Shown here one piece after another: positions 1-8,633 of a stretch of 64,000 bases of DNA (its first letter is position 1; each line of letters opens with the position of its first letter). Source of the stretch: Herminiimonas sp. (lineage in GTDB: Bacteria > Pseudomonadota > Gammaproteobacteria > Burkholderiales > Burkholderiaceae_D); the NCBI GenBank assembly GCA_028292265.1, contig JAQGMR010000008.1, positions 62,001 to 126,000 of the forward strand, given 5' to 3'. The notes under the pieces are model-generated. The model made no database searches. It was not told the origin of the DNA and worked only from the letters and a program-made list of their open reading frames with translations. Position numbers and translations under genes: made by a program.

Positions 1-28
1 GTTCCTGAAGTTGTTTATAGCTTTCCAT
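1..28 (-). CDS. N-terminus of a small gene running off the left edge (possibly H-NS family)
   Basis: On the minus strand an ATG (28-26) preceded by a GGAAT-type ribosome binding site opens a reading frame beginning MESYKQLQE and leaving the window. H-NS-like histone proteins of Burkholderiales often start with a similar short M-x-x-Y-K-x-L sequence, so that is a possible identity, but nine residues cannot prove it. Only the neighbouring sequence could settle this. Confidence 0.3.
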
Positions 29-366
29 AACGATTCCTTACCCAAATTAACGTTCGATTAACGTCTCGACCCACCCTTATTACATGCTGTTAGCGTAACC
101 CTCAGGATCGTATATGGCACAGGGACGCTGTGAAACATAATTTAATATTAGACGATATTTACAAACAGGCATGAGATTTCGGTGCCCGATTAGCGCCTTT
201 GCTGTGTAATCTAAAGACCGTGCCGAAGCGCAAAGTCAAAATCACCCTGTTCAAGAATCATTGTGCTGGCCCTCTGGCGCCTTGTGCCTCCAAAATAATG
301 GGGTTACAGTCGTCGCGACTTTTGCCTGACTTTGCTTAACTCTCCAACCTAACCTGCGGTGACCCT
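29..366. other. Intergenic region between the left-edge gene and the CorC-like gene
   Basis: AT-rich compared with the flanking genes and without a convincing reading frame on either strand. It should hold the promoter of the leftward gene and that of the CorC-like gene. I see no clear hairpin, tRNA or repeat in it. Confidence 0.5.
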
Positions 367-1668
367 GTGGATGCAGTACCCTTATGGGCGCAACTGATTG
401 CGCTAGCACTGCTGATTCTCCTGTCTGCGTTTTTTGCAATGACAGAAACTGCATTAATGGCGGCAAATCGTCACCGCCTCCGGCACCTGTCCAAGCGGGG
501 CAGCAAGAGCGCCACGACCACCCTATGGCTTTTGGACCGCACCGATCGAGTACTGTCGCTGGTCCTGATTGCCAATACCCTTATTAATGCATTGGCTACG
601 GCGCTCGTTACGGCGGTCGCCATCACTGCCTTTGGTAACAACCAGCGCGTCATCACCATTGCCACGGCGGCGGTAGCATTTCTGCTTATCGTCTTCGCGG
701 AGATCACGCCAAAGGTCATCGGAGCGACATACCCGGAGCGCATAGCCCTGCCTTGCAGCATGCTGTTGAAGCCGCTGATGCGCATTAGTGGCCCGGCGAT
801 CTGGTTTGTAAATCTGTTCGTGAACGGGCTGCTGAAGACATTGCGCATCAAGGCCGGCAGCAGCGCTCGCGACCACCGCCTCTCGCCGGAGGAACTGCGA
901 TCAATGGTTCTCGAGGGTGGAAACTTCATCCCCAAAAAACACCAGAGCATTCTGCTGAATCTGTTTGACCTTGAACGCATTTCAGTTGAAGACGTCATGA
1001 TTCCGCGGTCCCAGATCGAGTCGTTAAACTTGTCGGTTCCGGTGGAAGAGATCAAGAGCCAGCTTACAACGTGCTACCACAATAAACTTCTGGTACACGA
1101 AGGCGAAATAAACCAGATCGTCGGGATATTGCATGTCCGGAAGGCCGTGGCACTGCTAAACGAAGAGGGTGAGCTCACCGTCGACCATTTTCGCGCACTC
1201 TTGACGGCCCCCTATTTCATCCCCGAGGACACAGATGTCTTTACCCAGCTGCAGTATTTCCAGGAAAATCACGAGCGGCTCGGCATAATCGTGGACGAGT
1301 ATGGCGAAGTCCAGGGGCTGGTAACGCTGGATGACATCATTGAAGAAATGGTTGGGGAATTCACGACCTCAACTCCCAGTGCGGCACGCGCTGACGTGAT
1401 CAGTTGGGACGCCAACGGAGAGTGCCTTCTTGAAGGGACCACAACGCTGCGCGATATAAACAAACGACTCGGCTTGAGTTTCCCGGTAGACGGACCAAAA
1501 ACAATGAATGGGCTGCTGCTGGAATATTTGCAGGCCATTCCAGAAAATAACGTAAGTCTTAAAATTGGCGACTGCATCGTCGAAATTGTTCAAGTTCTTA
1601 ACCAGTCGATCAAGGTGGTCAAACTTAAACGGCCTCGCTTGACGAAGCGACGGTACGCAGAAACCTGA
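367..1668 (+). CDS. CNNM/CBS-domain membrane protein of the HlyC/CorC family
   Basis: A 433-aa inner-membrane protein. The N-terminal DUF21 (CNNM) domain shows four hydrophobic segments within about residues 1-160, including the conserved FFAMTETAL stretch near residue 22. It is followed by a CBS pair (about 200-330, with EDVMIPRSQIE and the closing IIVDEYGEVQGLVTLDDI) and a C-terminal CorC_HlyC domain to about residue 420. Proteins of this family are linked to magnesium/cobalt efflux or membrane-stress resistance; despite the name, haemolytic activity is not expected. Translation starts at a GTG giving MDAVPL. It lies 181 bp upstream of pilB on the same strand, an arrangement I recall from related Burkholderiales. 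Family assignment is firm; the transported ion is not known. Confidence 0.9.
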   Translation: MDAVPLWAQLIALALLILLSAFFAMTETALMAANRHRLRHLSKRGSKSATTTLWLLDRTDRVLSLVLIANTLINALATALVTAVAITAFGNNQRVITIATAAVAFLLIVFAEITPKVIGATYPERIALPCSMLLKPLMRISGPAIWFVNLFVNGLLKTLRIKAGSSARDHRLSPEELRSMVLEGGNFIPKKHQSILLNLFDLERISVEDVMIPRSQIESLNLSVPVEEIKSQLTTCYHNKLLVHEGEINQIVGILHVRKAVALLNEEGELTVDHFRALLTAPYFIPEDTDVFTQLQYFQENHERLGIIVDEYGEVQGLVTLDDIIEEMVGEFTTSTPSAARADVISWDANGECLLEGTTTLRDINKRLGLSFPVDGPKTMNGLLLEYLQAIPENNVSLKIGDCIVEIVQVLNQSIKVVKLKRPRLTKRRYAET

Positions 1669-1733
1669 ACCATTCGCTTTCCGAACGAAACCCATCCAAA
1701 AGGCGACACTAAAACCCGATTGCCTTTACAAAT

Positions 1734-1753
1734 ATGATGCCCATAGGCATCAT
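1734..1753 (+). other. Perfect 8-bp hairpin between corC-like gene and pilB
   Basis: ATGATGCC (1734-1741), a CATA loop, then GGCATCAT (1746-1753): a perfect stem-loop in the 181-bp gap. No T-tract follows, so it is not a canonical intrinsic terminator. It may be an operator or a transcript-stabilising hairpin ahead of pilB. Confidence 0.4.
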
Positions 1754-1849
1754 CTAAAGTGAATCGCCCGACATGGGGGCGGCAATTACCGCTTTAAAAA
1801 CACCCCTGCTCCCGGGTTCCCTCCTCGTTTTTACGACTTTCTCGACACT

Positions 1850-3577
1850 ATGGCAGCTGTGCTTTCGTCGTCGGCTTCCACTGGCGCCATGTCCGGCCTG
1901 GGCCGCGCGCTGCTTCAGGCTGGCAAGCTGTCAATCCAGCAGGCCGATGCGCTCACGAAAAAAGCCTCGGCTGAGAAGCTCTTTTTCATCGATGTGCTTC
2001 TGCAAGCCTCGGTCATCGATTCACGATCCCTGGCGGTGTTTTGCTCCGAAACCTTCGGTTATCCGATGCTCGACTTCGCTGCCTTTAACCCGCAACTTCT
2101 GCCGGAAAAGGTCATCGATGCGAAGCTGATGCAAAGCCAGCGGGTGGTAGCACTGGCCAAGCGGGGCAACAAGCTTTCCGTAGCGATTTCCGACCCAACG
2201 AACACACAGGCGTTGGAACAGATCAAGTTCCAGACCGAGTTGTCCGTCGAACCCGTCATCGTAGAGCATCAGGTGCTGATGCAACTCATAGAGAAGATGG
2301 GGCAAAGCGCGGAACAAAATCTTAACGAACTGATCGGCGACGACCTCGACAATATCGATTTCGTCGAAAGTGATACTGTCGCGCCGGTCGAAGGCGCTTC
2401 CGCCGATATCGACGACGCCCCGGTTGTCCGCTTCCTCCAAAAAATCCTGGTAGATGCCATTAACCTCGGCGCATCTGACCTTCATTTCGAACCATTCGAG
2501 AAGTTCTACCGCATTCGCTTTCGGGTCGATGGCGTGCTGCGTGAAATCGCGCAACCTCCATTGGCCATCAAGGAAAAACTCGCCTCGCGCATCAAGGTAA
2601 TTTCCAAACTCGACATCTCCGAAAAGCGCGTACCGCAGGATGGCCGCATGAAGCTGGCCATGAGCAAGACGCGCTCGATCGATTTCCGCGTTAGCACGCT
2701 GCCTACCCTGCATGGTGAAAAAATCGTCATGCGCATTCTTGATGCGACCCAGGCGCAGATGGGCATCGAATCGCTGGGCTATGAGCCGGAACAGAAGGAA
2801 ATGTTGATGAACGCGATTCAGCGGCCTTACGGCATGGTGCTGGTGACGGGACCTACCGGCTCCGGCAAGACGGTGTCGCTGTACACCTGCCTGAACATAC
2901 TCAACAAGCCGGGCATCAACATTTCTACGGCCGAGGACCCTGCCGAGATCAACCTTCCAGGGGTAAACCAGGTCAACGTCAACGACCGCGCCGGGCTTAC
3001 TTTTCCGGTCGCGCTGAAGGCATTCTTGCGCCAGGATCCCGACATCATCATGGTCGGCGAAATCCGCGATCTCGAAACCGCGGACATAGCGATCAAGGCG
3101 GCCCAAACCGGCCACATGGTGTTTTCCACGCTCCACACCAACGATGCGCCGGCCACGATTACGCGTTTGATGAACATGGGCGTAGCGCCCTTCAATATCG
3201 CCTCATCGATCATCCTCGTCACGGCTCAGCGATTGGCCCGGCGCCTGTGCACCTGCAAGCAGCCGACCACAATCCCGGAAGAGGCGCTGATTGAGGCCGG
3301 CTTCACCGAAGACGACCTTGACGGCACGTGGGTGCCCTACAAGGCGGTCGGCTGCGAGCGTTGCACCGGCAGCGGATACAAGGGGCGCGTAGGCATCTAC
3401 CAGATCATGCCCATCTCAGAATCAATCGAAAGAATCATTCTCGCTCATGGCACGGCGATTGAGATTGAAGAGCAGGCTTGTCGAGATGGCGTAAAGACCC
3501 TGCGTCAGGCGGGGCTCGTCAAGGTGATGCAAGGAATGACCAGCCTTGAAGAAGTGCTGGGCTGTACCAACGAATAA
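1850..3577 (+). CDS. pilB: Type IV pilus extension ATPase PilB
   Basis: A 575-aa cytoplasmic hexameric ATPase that drives type IV pilin polymerisation. The N-terminal MshEN-type domain occupies about residues 15-150. The GspE/PulE motor domain follows, with Walker A GPTGSGKT at 334-341, an Asp box around 362, a Walker B region DPDIIMVGEIRD at about 396-407 and the His box GHMVFSTLHTNDA at about 421-433. Near residue 467 begins the CTC ... CERC tetracysteine zinc site typical of PilB. Length matches the family (about 565-580 aa). It is followed after 13 bp by pilC. The usual third gene, pilD, is found only 39 kb downstream at 43603. Confidence 0.97.
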   Translation: MAAVLSSSASTGAMSGLGRALLQAGKLSIQQADALTKKASAEKLFFIDVLLQASVIDSRSLAVFCSETFGYPMLDFAAFNPQLLPEKVIDAKLMQSQRVVALAKRGNKLSVAISDPTNTQALEQIKFQTELSVEPVIVEHQVLMQLIEKMGQSAEQNLNELIGDDLDNIDFVESDTVAPVEGASADIDDAPVVRFLQKILVDAINLGASDLHFEPFEKFYRIRFRVDGVLREIAQPPLAIKEKLASRIKVISKLDISEKRVPQDGRMKLAMSKTRSIDFRVSTLPTLHGEKIVMRILDATQAQMGIESLGYEPEQKEMLMNAIQRPYGMVLVTGPTGSGKTVSLYTCLNILNKPGINISTAEDPAEINLPGVNQVNVNDRAGLTFPVALKAFLRQDPDIIMVGEIRDLETADIAIKAAQTGHMVFSTLHTNDAPATITRLMNMGVAPFNIASSIILVTAQRLARRLCTCKQPTTIPEEALIEAGFTEDDLDGTWVPYKAVGCERCTGSGYKGRVGIYQIMPISESIERIILAHGTAIEIEEQACRDGVKTLRQAGLVKVMQGMTSLEEVLGCTNE

Positions 3578-3590
3578 AGAGGGAAAAGGC

Positions 3591-4811
3591 ATGGCAACAG
3601 CAGCAGGCGCACGCCAGGTAAAAGAGTCGCTCTTCGCCTGGGAAGGCAAGGACCGCAGCGGCAAACAGGTTCGCGGAGAAATCCGCGCCAGCGGCGAACA
3701 TGTCGTGAGCGCGAACCTTCGCCGCCAGGGCATTCTGGTCAGCAAGGTGAAAAAGAAAACGCACCGCGGCGGCCGGAAGGTCACCGAAAAAGACATTACA
3801 CTTTTCACGCGCCAGCTGGCCACCATGATGAAAGCCGGTGTGCCGCTTTTGCAGTCTTTCGACATCGTATCGAAGGGCAATGCCAACCCGTCGGTGTCAA
3901 AACTGATCCAGGACATTCGCGCGGACGTGGAAACCGGCACCAGCCTGAACCAGGCATTTCGTAAGTTCCCCCTTTATTTCGACCCCCTGTTTTGTAATCT
4001 GGTCGGAGCGGGCGAACAGGCCGGCATTCTGGAGGACCTGCTGACGCGGCTCGCCATTTACAAGGAAAAGACACTCGCCATCAAGGGCAAGATCAAGTCG
4101 GCGCTCTTCTACCCGGTATCCATTCTCGCGGTCGCCTTCATCGTGACGGCGGTAATCATGATCTGGGTGGTACCGGCCTTCAAAACCGTATTCACCAGCT
4201 TTGGCGCCGATCTGCCCGCGCCGACCTTGATTGTCATGGCGATTTCGGATTTCTTCGTCGCATACTGGTATCTGATTTTCGGCGGCCTGTTCGCGGCAAT
4301 CTATCTGTTTCTGCAGTCATGGAAAAGGTCGCTCAGCATGCAGCGCACTATGGATCGGCTTCTGCTCAAGGCCCCGATCTTTGGCGACGTCGTGATGAAG
4401 GCAACGGTCGCTCGCTGGACACGTACTCTCGCTACGATGTTCGCGGCCGGAGTCCCGCTGGTGGAATCGCTCGACTCCGTGGGCGGCGCCGCCGGCAATG
4501 CGGTCTACCTTGACGCCACCCGCAGGATTCAAAACGAAGTCAGCACCGGGACCAGCCTCACGGTGGCGATGCAGAACTCAGACGTGTTTCCCAGCATGGT
4601 CACGCAGATGGTATCGATCGGCGAGGAATCTGGAGCCCTGGACCAGATGCTCGGCAAGGTCGCGGACTTCTACGAGGCGGAGGTGGATGAGGCGGTGGAA
4701 TCGCTTTCCAGCTTGATGGAACCGCTGATCATGGCGATCCTCGGTGTGCTGATTGGCGGACTCGTGGTCGCAATGTACTTGCCCATTTTCAAGCTCGGCT
4801 CGGTTGTGTAG
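3591..4811 (+). CDS. pilC: Type IV pilus inner-membrane platform protein PilC
   Basis: A 406-aa polytopic inner-membrane protein that couples the PilB motor to pilin assembly. It carries two T2SSF domains (about residues 70-195 and 275-395), each with the conserved FTRQLATMMKAGVPL / WTRTLATMFAAGVPL signature, and hydrophobic segments near 175-200, 220-245 and the C-terminus. The reading frame is open 45 bp further upstream inside pilB, but the start at 3591 is chosen because it has GAGGG upstream, does not overlap pilB and gives the normal PilC length. It is the last gene of the conserved left block; the next recognisable element is a decayed transposase. Confidence 0.96.
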   Translation: MATAAGARQVKESLFAWEGKDRSGKQVRGEIRASGEHVVSANLRRQGILVSKVKKKTHRGGRKVTEKDITLFTRQLATMMKAGVPLLQSFDIVSKGNANPSVSKLIQDIRADVETGTSLNQAFRKFPLYFDPLFCNLVGAGEQAGILEDLLTRLAIYKEKTLAIKGKIKSALFYPVSILAVAFIVTAVIMIWVVPAFKTVFTSFGADLPAPTLIVMAISDFFVAYWYLIFGGLFAAIYLFLQSWKRSLSMQRTMDRLLLKAPIFGDVVMKATVARWTRTLATMFAAGVPLVESLDSVGGAAGNAVYLDATRRIQNEVSTGTSLTVAMQNSDVFPSMVTQMVSIGEESGALDQMLGKVADFYEAEVDEAVESLSSLMEPLIMAILGVLIGGLVVAMYLPIFKLGSVV

Positions 4812-5120
4812 AACCGTGCTGTCCTTGCCATCTGTAGTCCGCAATTTCCAACAGTACCGTGCACATGCTCCGCAAATGCCTGCGAAATTCCACCGCGGTT
4901 CTTATCGGCAATGTGTTGGGTGAACGGGCTTACCGCAGCCAACTGCTGCTACGATTCATCAAGCCGGGAAAACCGCAGCAGAATGCGCACATTGCAAGCT
5001 TTACCGAAATTTCCGGGATGAATGCCTGAATGAACACTGGTTCCTATCGATGCACCATGCAACGCAGGTCATAGCCGCTTGGCGCTAGCAGTACAACCAG
5101 GAACGACCACGTAGCTCGCT
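4812..5120. other. Intergenic region downstream of pilC at the accessory-region boundary
   Basis: No gene can be supported on either strand in these 309 bp, nor an intrinsic terminator with a T-tract. Because pilD would normally follow here and an IS5-type remnant follows instead, this stretch probably holds the left junction of the inserted region. No direct-repeat attachment site was recognised. Confidence 0.5.
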
Positions 5121-5480
5121 CGGCTAGCCGTTGAGCTCAATAAGCCGTCGCTTGGCGACCAGAAGGTTAGCCATTCCGAATAGCGCTAAGAGTTTTGCCG
5201 TCCTCTTGACCAATCGCCGGTAACGACCTTCTTCATGCCGAAGATGTACTTGACGATGCGGAACGGATGCTAGACGGTGGCGCGCACGCTCGCCTTGCGT
5301 TTCTCGACTTTTTCCTGGATGCGGCCCAGCGACGTATCTGGCAACGCCTTGCGTCTGCCCGGGTGCATCGCCATTTCCCATTGAACTGACGGTCCAGATG
5401 CATACGGGAGCTTCCTGCCCCATGCGGCAGCTTCGCACCTACGAATTGCCACGTTTTCTCATCCCACTGAGCGTCAGCCG
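5121..5480 (-). pseudogene. Remnant of an IS5-family transposase (C-terminal part)
   Basis: Read on the minus strand, successive pieces match the C-terminus of IS5-type transposases: MAMHPGRRKALPDT, then KVEKRKASVRATV, an in-frame TAG (5270-5272, where the family has Glu), HPFRIVKYIFGMKK, and after a frameshift near 5235 RYRRLVKRTAKLLALFGMANLL. The reading frame ends at 5124. At least one nonsense mutation and one frameshift are present and the N-terminal catalytic half is missing, so it is dead. It lies 0.3 kb past pilC and marks old mobile-element activity at the edge of the accessory region. Confidence 0.8.
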
Positions 5481-5609
5481 CAATCTTCATTTCCTTCGCC
5501 TTGAATTCCATTCCGGGTGTCATTAAGTTCCCGCCCCGCCGCCACAACTGGAGCAAAAGCCAGGCAAACCCGCGCTCTTTTGCGAAGCTCGAATGACAAG
5601 CGGCAGCAT

Positions 5610-5640
5610 GCGGAATATATCATCCCGTGATATATTCCGC
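5610..5640. promoter_or_regulatory. Perfect 13-bp inverted repeat, probable MarR operator
   Basis: GCGGAATATATCA (5610-5622), spacer TCCCG, then TGATATATTCCGC (5628-5640): a flawless 13-bp dyad, 55 bp upstream of the MarR start codon. MarR dimers bind such palindromes and commonly repress their own operon. The AT-rich arms could also contain the -10 element. Binding by the adjacent regulator is inferred. Confidence 0.7.
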
Positions 5641-5694
5641 GATCGTAAAGAAGGGATCCTTCTGAAGCGCCACGGCCGAGCAAGAAATATTGTC

Positions 5695-6093
5695 ATGAAA
5701 AAAGAAGACTTCGAAGTGCTATCAGAATTCCGTTACCAGATGCGACGGTTTGAGCGCTTCTCTCAAGATGCGATACAGGCCGAGGGCATTACGCCGCTGC
5801 AGTACCTGCTGTTGCTGCACCTGAAGGGGTTCAAGGGCCGGGAATGGGCGAACGTCGGCGAGATAGCGACCCGACTGCAAGCCAAGCCGCACGGTGTGGT
5901 TGCCTTGATTACACGGTGCGAAGCACTTGGCATGGTCACGCGGGTGCAAAGCAAACAAGACCGGCGTCAGATCGAAGTGCACCTTCAAGACAAGGGCAAG
6001 CAAATTCTAAACAGGCTGGCGGCATTGCATCGAGCCGAACTTGCCGCACTCAACGGCGTGTTCACCGTCCCGGTCATTTCAACGCAGGACTAA
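5695..6093 (+). CDS. MarR-family transcriptional regulator
   Basis: A 132-aa winged-helix regulator. The core LQYLLLLHLKGF...VGEIATRLQAKPHGVVALITRCEALGMVTRVQSKQDRRQIEVHL contains the recognition helix and the acidic/basic beta-wing (KQDRRQ) typical of MarR. The ATG at 5695 was chosen over a longer frame from 5593 because the N-terminus MKKEDFEVLSEFRYQ is the usual one for this subfamily and because the longer form would translate through the palindrome at 5610-5640. Only 2 bp separate its stop from the CLC channel gene, so the two should form one operon, probably autoregulated through the palindrome. The ligand is unknown. Confidence 0.85.
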   Translation: MKKEDFEVLSEFRYQMRRFERFSQDAIQAEGITPLQYLLLLHLKGFKGREWANVGEIATRLQAKPHGVVALITRCEALGMVTRVQSKQDRRQIEVHLQDKGKQILNRLAALHRAELAALNGVFTVPVISTQD

Positions 6094-6095
6094 CT

Positions 6096-7853
6096 ATGCA
6101 TCTCGAAGACACCCGGCGCGATTTTGCGGCCGACCCACGACTTCTTCAAGGCGCACTGATTGCCGTGGTGGTCGGCGCGCTCAGTACCGTGACAGCGTGG
6201 TTCTTGCTGTTTCTGATTCGGCTTTTTACCAACCTTTTCTTCTTCCAATCGATTTCCGGGGCGGCCCGCTCTCCGGCCGCCAATACGCTCGGTCTGTGGG
6301 TAATTGCGGTGCCAGTCGCAGGCGGTCTTATCATTGGCCTGATCGCACGATTCGGGACGGAGAAAGTTCGCGGCCACGGCATTCCCGAGGCGATTGAAGC
6401 CATCTTGTTCGGCAAAAGCAAGATGTCGCCAAAGGTCGCCGTACTGAAGCCGCTGGCATCGGGTATTGCGATCGGCAGCGGCGGTCCGTTCGGCGCTGAA
6501 GGGCCGATCATCATGACCGGTGGTGCGTTGGGTTCGTTGGTCGCCCAACATTTTCACGTGACAAGCGCAGAGCGCAAGACGTTGTTGGTGGCCGGCGCCG
6601 TGGCTGGCATGACGGCGGTCTTCGGCACGCCAGTGGCGGCAGTGCTTCTGGCCGTTGAACTGCTGCTATTCGAGCTTCGACCACGAAGCTTGCTGCCTGT
6701 TGCGGTTGCCTGCGCCGTGGCGGGCTTCCTGCGCCCGCTCCTGATGGACAGCGGTCCGCTGTTTCCGCTTCAAACGTCGTTGGTAGGCCCCCTTGGGCTC
6801 GTATCGTGCGTGATTGCCGGTCTCGCCAGTGGCCTTATGTCGTGGGGCTTGTCGAACCTGCTCTACAAGGTGGAAGACTTATTCGGAAAACTGCCTGTTC
6901 ACTGGATGTGGTGGCCCGCAATTGGCGGCATCGCAGTCGGCATTGGCGGATATTTTCAACCCCGTGCCCTGGGCGTGGGGTACGACGTTATCGGCGACCT
7001 CTTGCAAAACCATCTCGCAATAGGCGTAGTGCTGGCCTTGCTACTTTGCAAGGCCGTCATCTGGGTCATTGCCCTTGGGTCCGGCACTTCGGGCGGCGTG
7101 TTGGCACCGCTATTAATGATGGGTGCGGGGCTAGGCGCGTTGGCGGCCCCGTACATGCCAGGCGGCCAACCTGCCCTGTGGCCTCTTGTCTTCATGGCGG
7201 CGACCCTTGGTGGCATGATGCGCGCGCCAATCATGTCGGTAGTGTTCGCGCTTGAGCTCACACACGATATCAACGCGATGCTGCCGCTTCTGGCAGCCTC
7301 GACTGCCGCATATGGTTTTACGGTTCTGGTGATGCGGCGTTCTATCCTTACTGAAAAAATCGCGCGCCGCGGCTATCATATTTATCGCGAGTACGGCATC
7401 GACCCACTCGAGCGCCAGAGCGTGGCCGAAGTCATGACGCGCGATGTCAAGACGGTGGATGTCGACGCCACGGTTGAAGAAGTCGTTGCCCAATACTTTG
7501 GTGCAGACCAGGCGCATAGGGTTTTTCCCGTCGTGCGTGATGGTGCTGCTATCGGCATGATCCACCGTGAAATGCTCGGCCCTACAGCACGCTTCGCTGA
7601 GGGACGCAGGATTGGGGAGTTGTTTGACAGGCGTGATTTGCTGGTCGCCTTGCCGAGCGACAGTTGCCGCGACGTGGCAAGCCTCCTTGCGCTGCATGAT
7701 CTCGAACGGTTGCCAGTTGTGCGAGACCGGGAATCCATGCATCTGATCGGCATCGTAAGTCGTAGCGACTTGATCAAGCCCTCACTTGCCCTGTTCGACG
7801 AGGAGCAGCGGCGAGAAAAATTTCGCAGGGTGCCCTTTCCCACGCGCCGCTGA
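6096..7853 (+). CDS. CLC-family chloride channel/transporter with C-terminal CBS pair
   Basis: A 585-aa polytopic membrane protein that moves chloride or a related anion. Family motifs: GHGIP at about residues 93-97 (position of the canonical GSGIP selectivity loop), GAEGP at 133-137 with the gating glutamate (Glu135), and GSGTSGG further on. A cytoplasmic CBS pair occupies about residues 445-575 (VAEVMTRDVKTVDV ... LVALPSDSCRDVASLLALHDLERLPVV). The reading frame is open for 84 codons upstream within marR, but the ATG at 6096 follows the marR stop directly and begins at the natural N-terminus. His replaces the selectivity-filter Ser, as in a subset of bacterial CLCs, so the anion preference is uncertain. 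Confidence 0.93.
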   Translation: MHLEDTRRDFAADPRLLQGALIAVVVGALSTVTAWFLLFLIRLFTNLFFFQSISGAARSPAANTLGLWVIAVPVAGGLIIGLIARFGTEKVRGHGIPEAIEAILFGKSKMSPKVAVLKPLASGIAIGSGGPFGAEGPIIMTGGALGSLVAQHFHVTSAERKTLLVAGAVAGMTAVFGTPVAAVLLAVELLLFELRPRSLLPVAVACAVAGFLRPLLMDSGPLFPLQTSLVGPLGLVSCVIAGLASGLMSWGLSNLLYKVEDLFGKLPVHWMWWPAIGGIAVGIGGYFQPRALGVGYDVIGDLLQNHLAIGVVLALLLCKAVIWVIALGSGTSGGVLAPLLMMGAGLGALAAPYMPGGQPALWPLVFMAATLGGMMRAPIMSVVFALELTHDINAMLPLLAASTAAYGFTVLVMRRSILTEKIARRGYHIYREYGIDPLERQSVAEVMTRDVKTVDVDATVEEVVAQYFGADQAHRVFPVVRDGAAIGMIHREMLGPTARFAEGRRIGELFDRRDLLVALPSDSCRDVASLLALHDLERLPVVRDRESMHLIGIVSRSDLIKPSLALFDEEQRREKFRRVPFPTRR

Positions 7854-8036
7854 ATTCACCAACGCCAACTACCTGGGTGCGCGATGCCTGCTGTTTCAAC
7901 AGCCTCACCAAGCTTGTCCGATACCGGTTCGCCGATGGTCGCGACAGTCTCATCACATGACTCGCACGGAGGCGCGCATAGTGCATGGGCTTTGTTTCGC
8001 GGAATTTTGAAGGAGCCGGATTCAAATCAAGGAGCA

Positions 8037-8436
8037 ATGAAATAGCAATAGCGCATTTATCTTCAGGGGAAGTAGCAAGCGTCGGTCCCCTCGCGACGAA
8101 CTGGACGAAACGTCAACCGTCGCGCTTTTCAAGGACGAGCACCTTGAAGTAATGAGGATCTTTCTTCCGATCGGCAAACACATGGCAGAACACGCGGTCG
8201 ATGGACCGGTTACGCTGCAATGCATTGAGGGCGAAATAGACGTCGTCACAGGCAATACACATAAGGTCATCCGTAGCGCCGACATGCTCTACCTTGCGGC
8301 AGGCGTCCCGCATGAACTAAGGGCAATCCGGAATTCCTCATTGCTTGTCACAGTCGTTCTGTTGCGGACATCGGATAAGCCGGGCATTGCCAGTCAGAGG
8401 CGCGTTCATCACGACAATGCATTGCAGGACAAGTAG
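8037..8436 (+). pseudogene. Small cupin-domain protein, probably frameshifted at its start
   Basis: The recognisable product starts at ATG 8152 (94 aa, MRIFLPIGKHMAEHAVDG, a one-domain cupin ending AAGVPHELRAIRNSSLLVTVVLL). The same frame is coding-like upstream (DELDETSTVALFKDEHLEV) back to about 8041 but has no start codon. At 8037 there is an ATG with a good AAGGAG site, yet it is one base out of frame and meets TAG at once. Removing a single A from ATGAAAT would restore a continuous cupin of about 132 aa. So either a 1-bp insertion (real or sequencing error) has broken it, or a shortened protein starts at 8152. Cupins of this type are small cytosolic beta-barrels; the role here is unknown. 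Confidence 0.5.
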
Positions 8437-8633
8437 CGCAGCGTTTGAAATTCTGGCCTGCTCGCCGAAATTCGTGCGGCGCTTAACTGGCGTTTGCCCA
8501 TGGATGACCGTACCCCAAAATCGACGCACTCGGGAGTAGAGAATTCCGACTCGGTTCGCGCGTCAGGCAAGGTTTTATAACGGGCGTCGCCCGCCTCGCC
8601 CGACAAAAGAAATTACACCTGAAGAAAGAATCA

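Noticed and set aside
2021..3136. 371-aa minus-strand frame opposite pilB
   Set aside because: A shadow of the high-GC pilB gene; composition rich in R/H/D without any family pattern.
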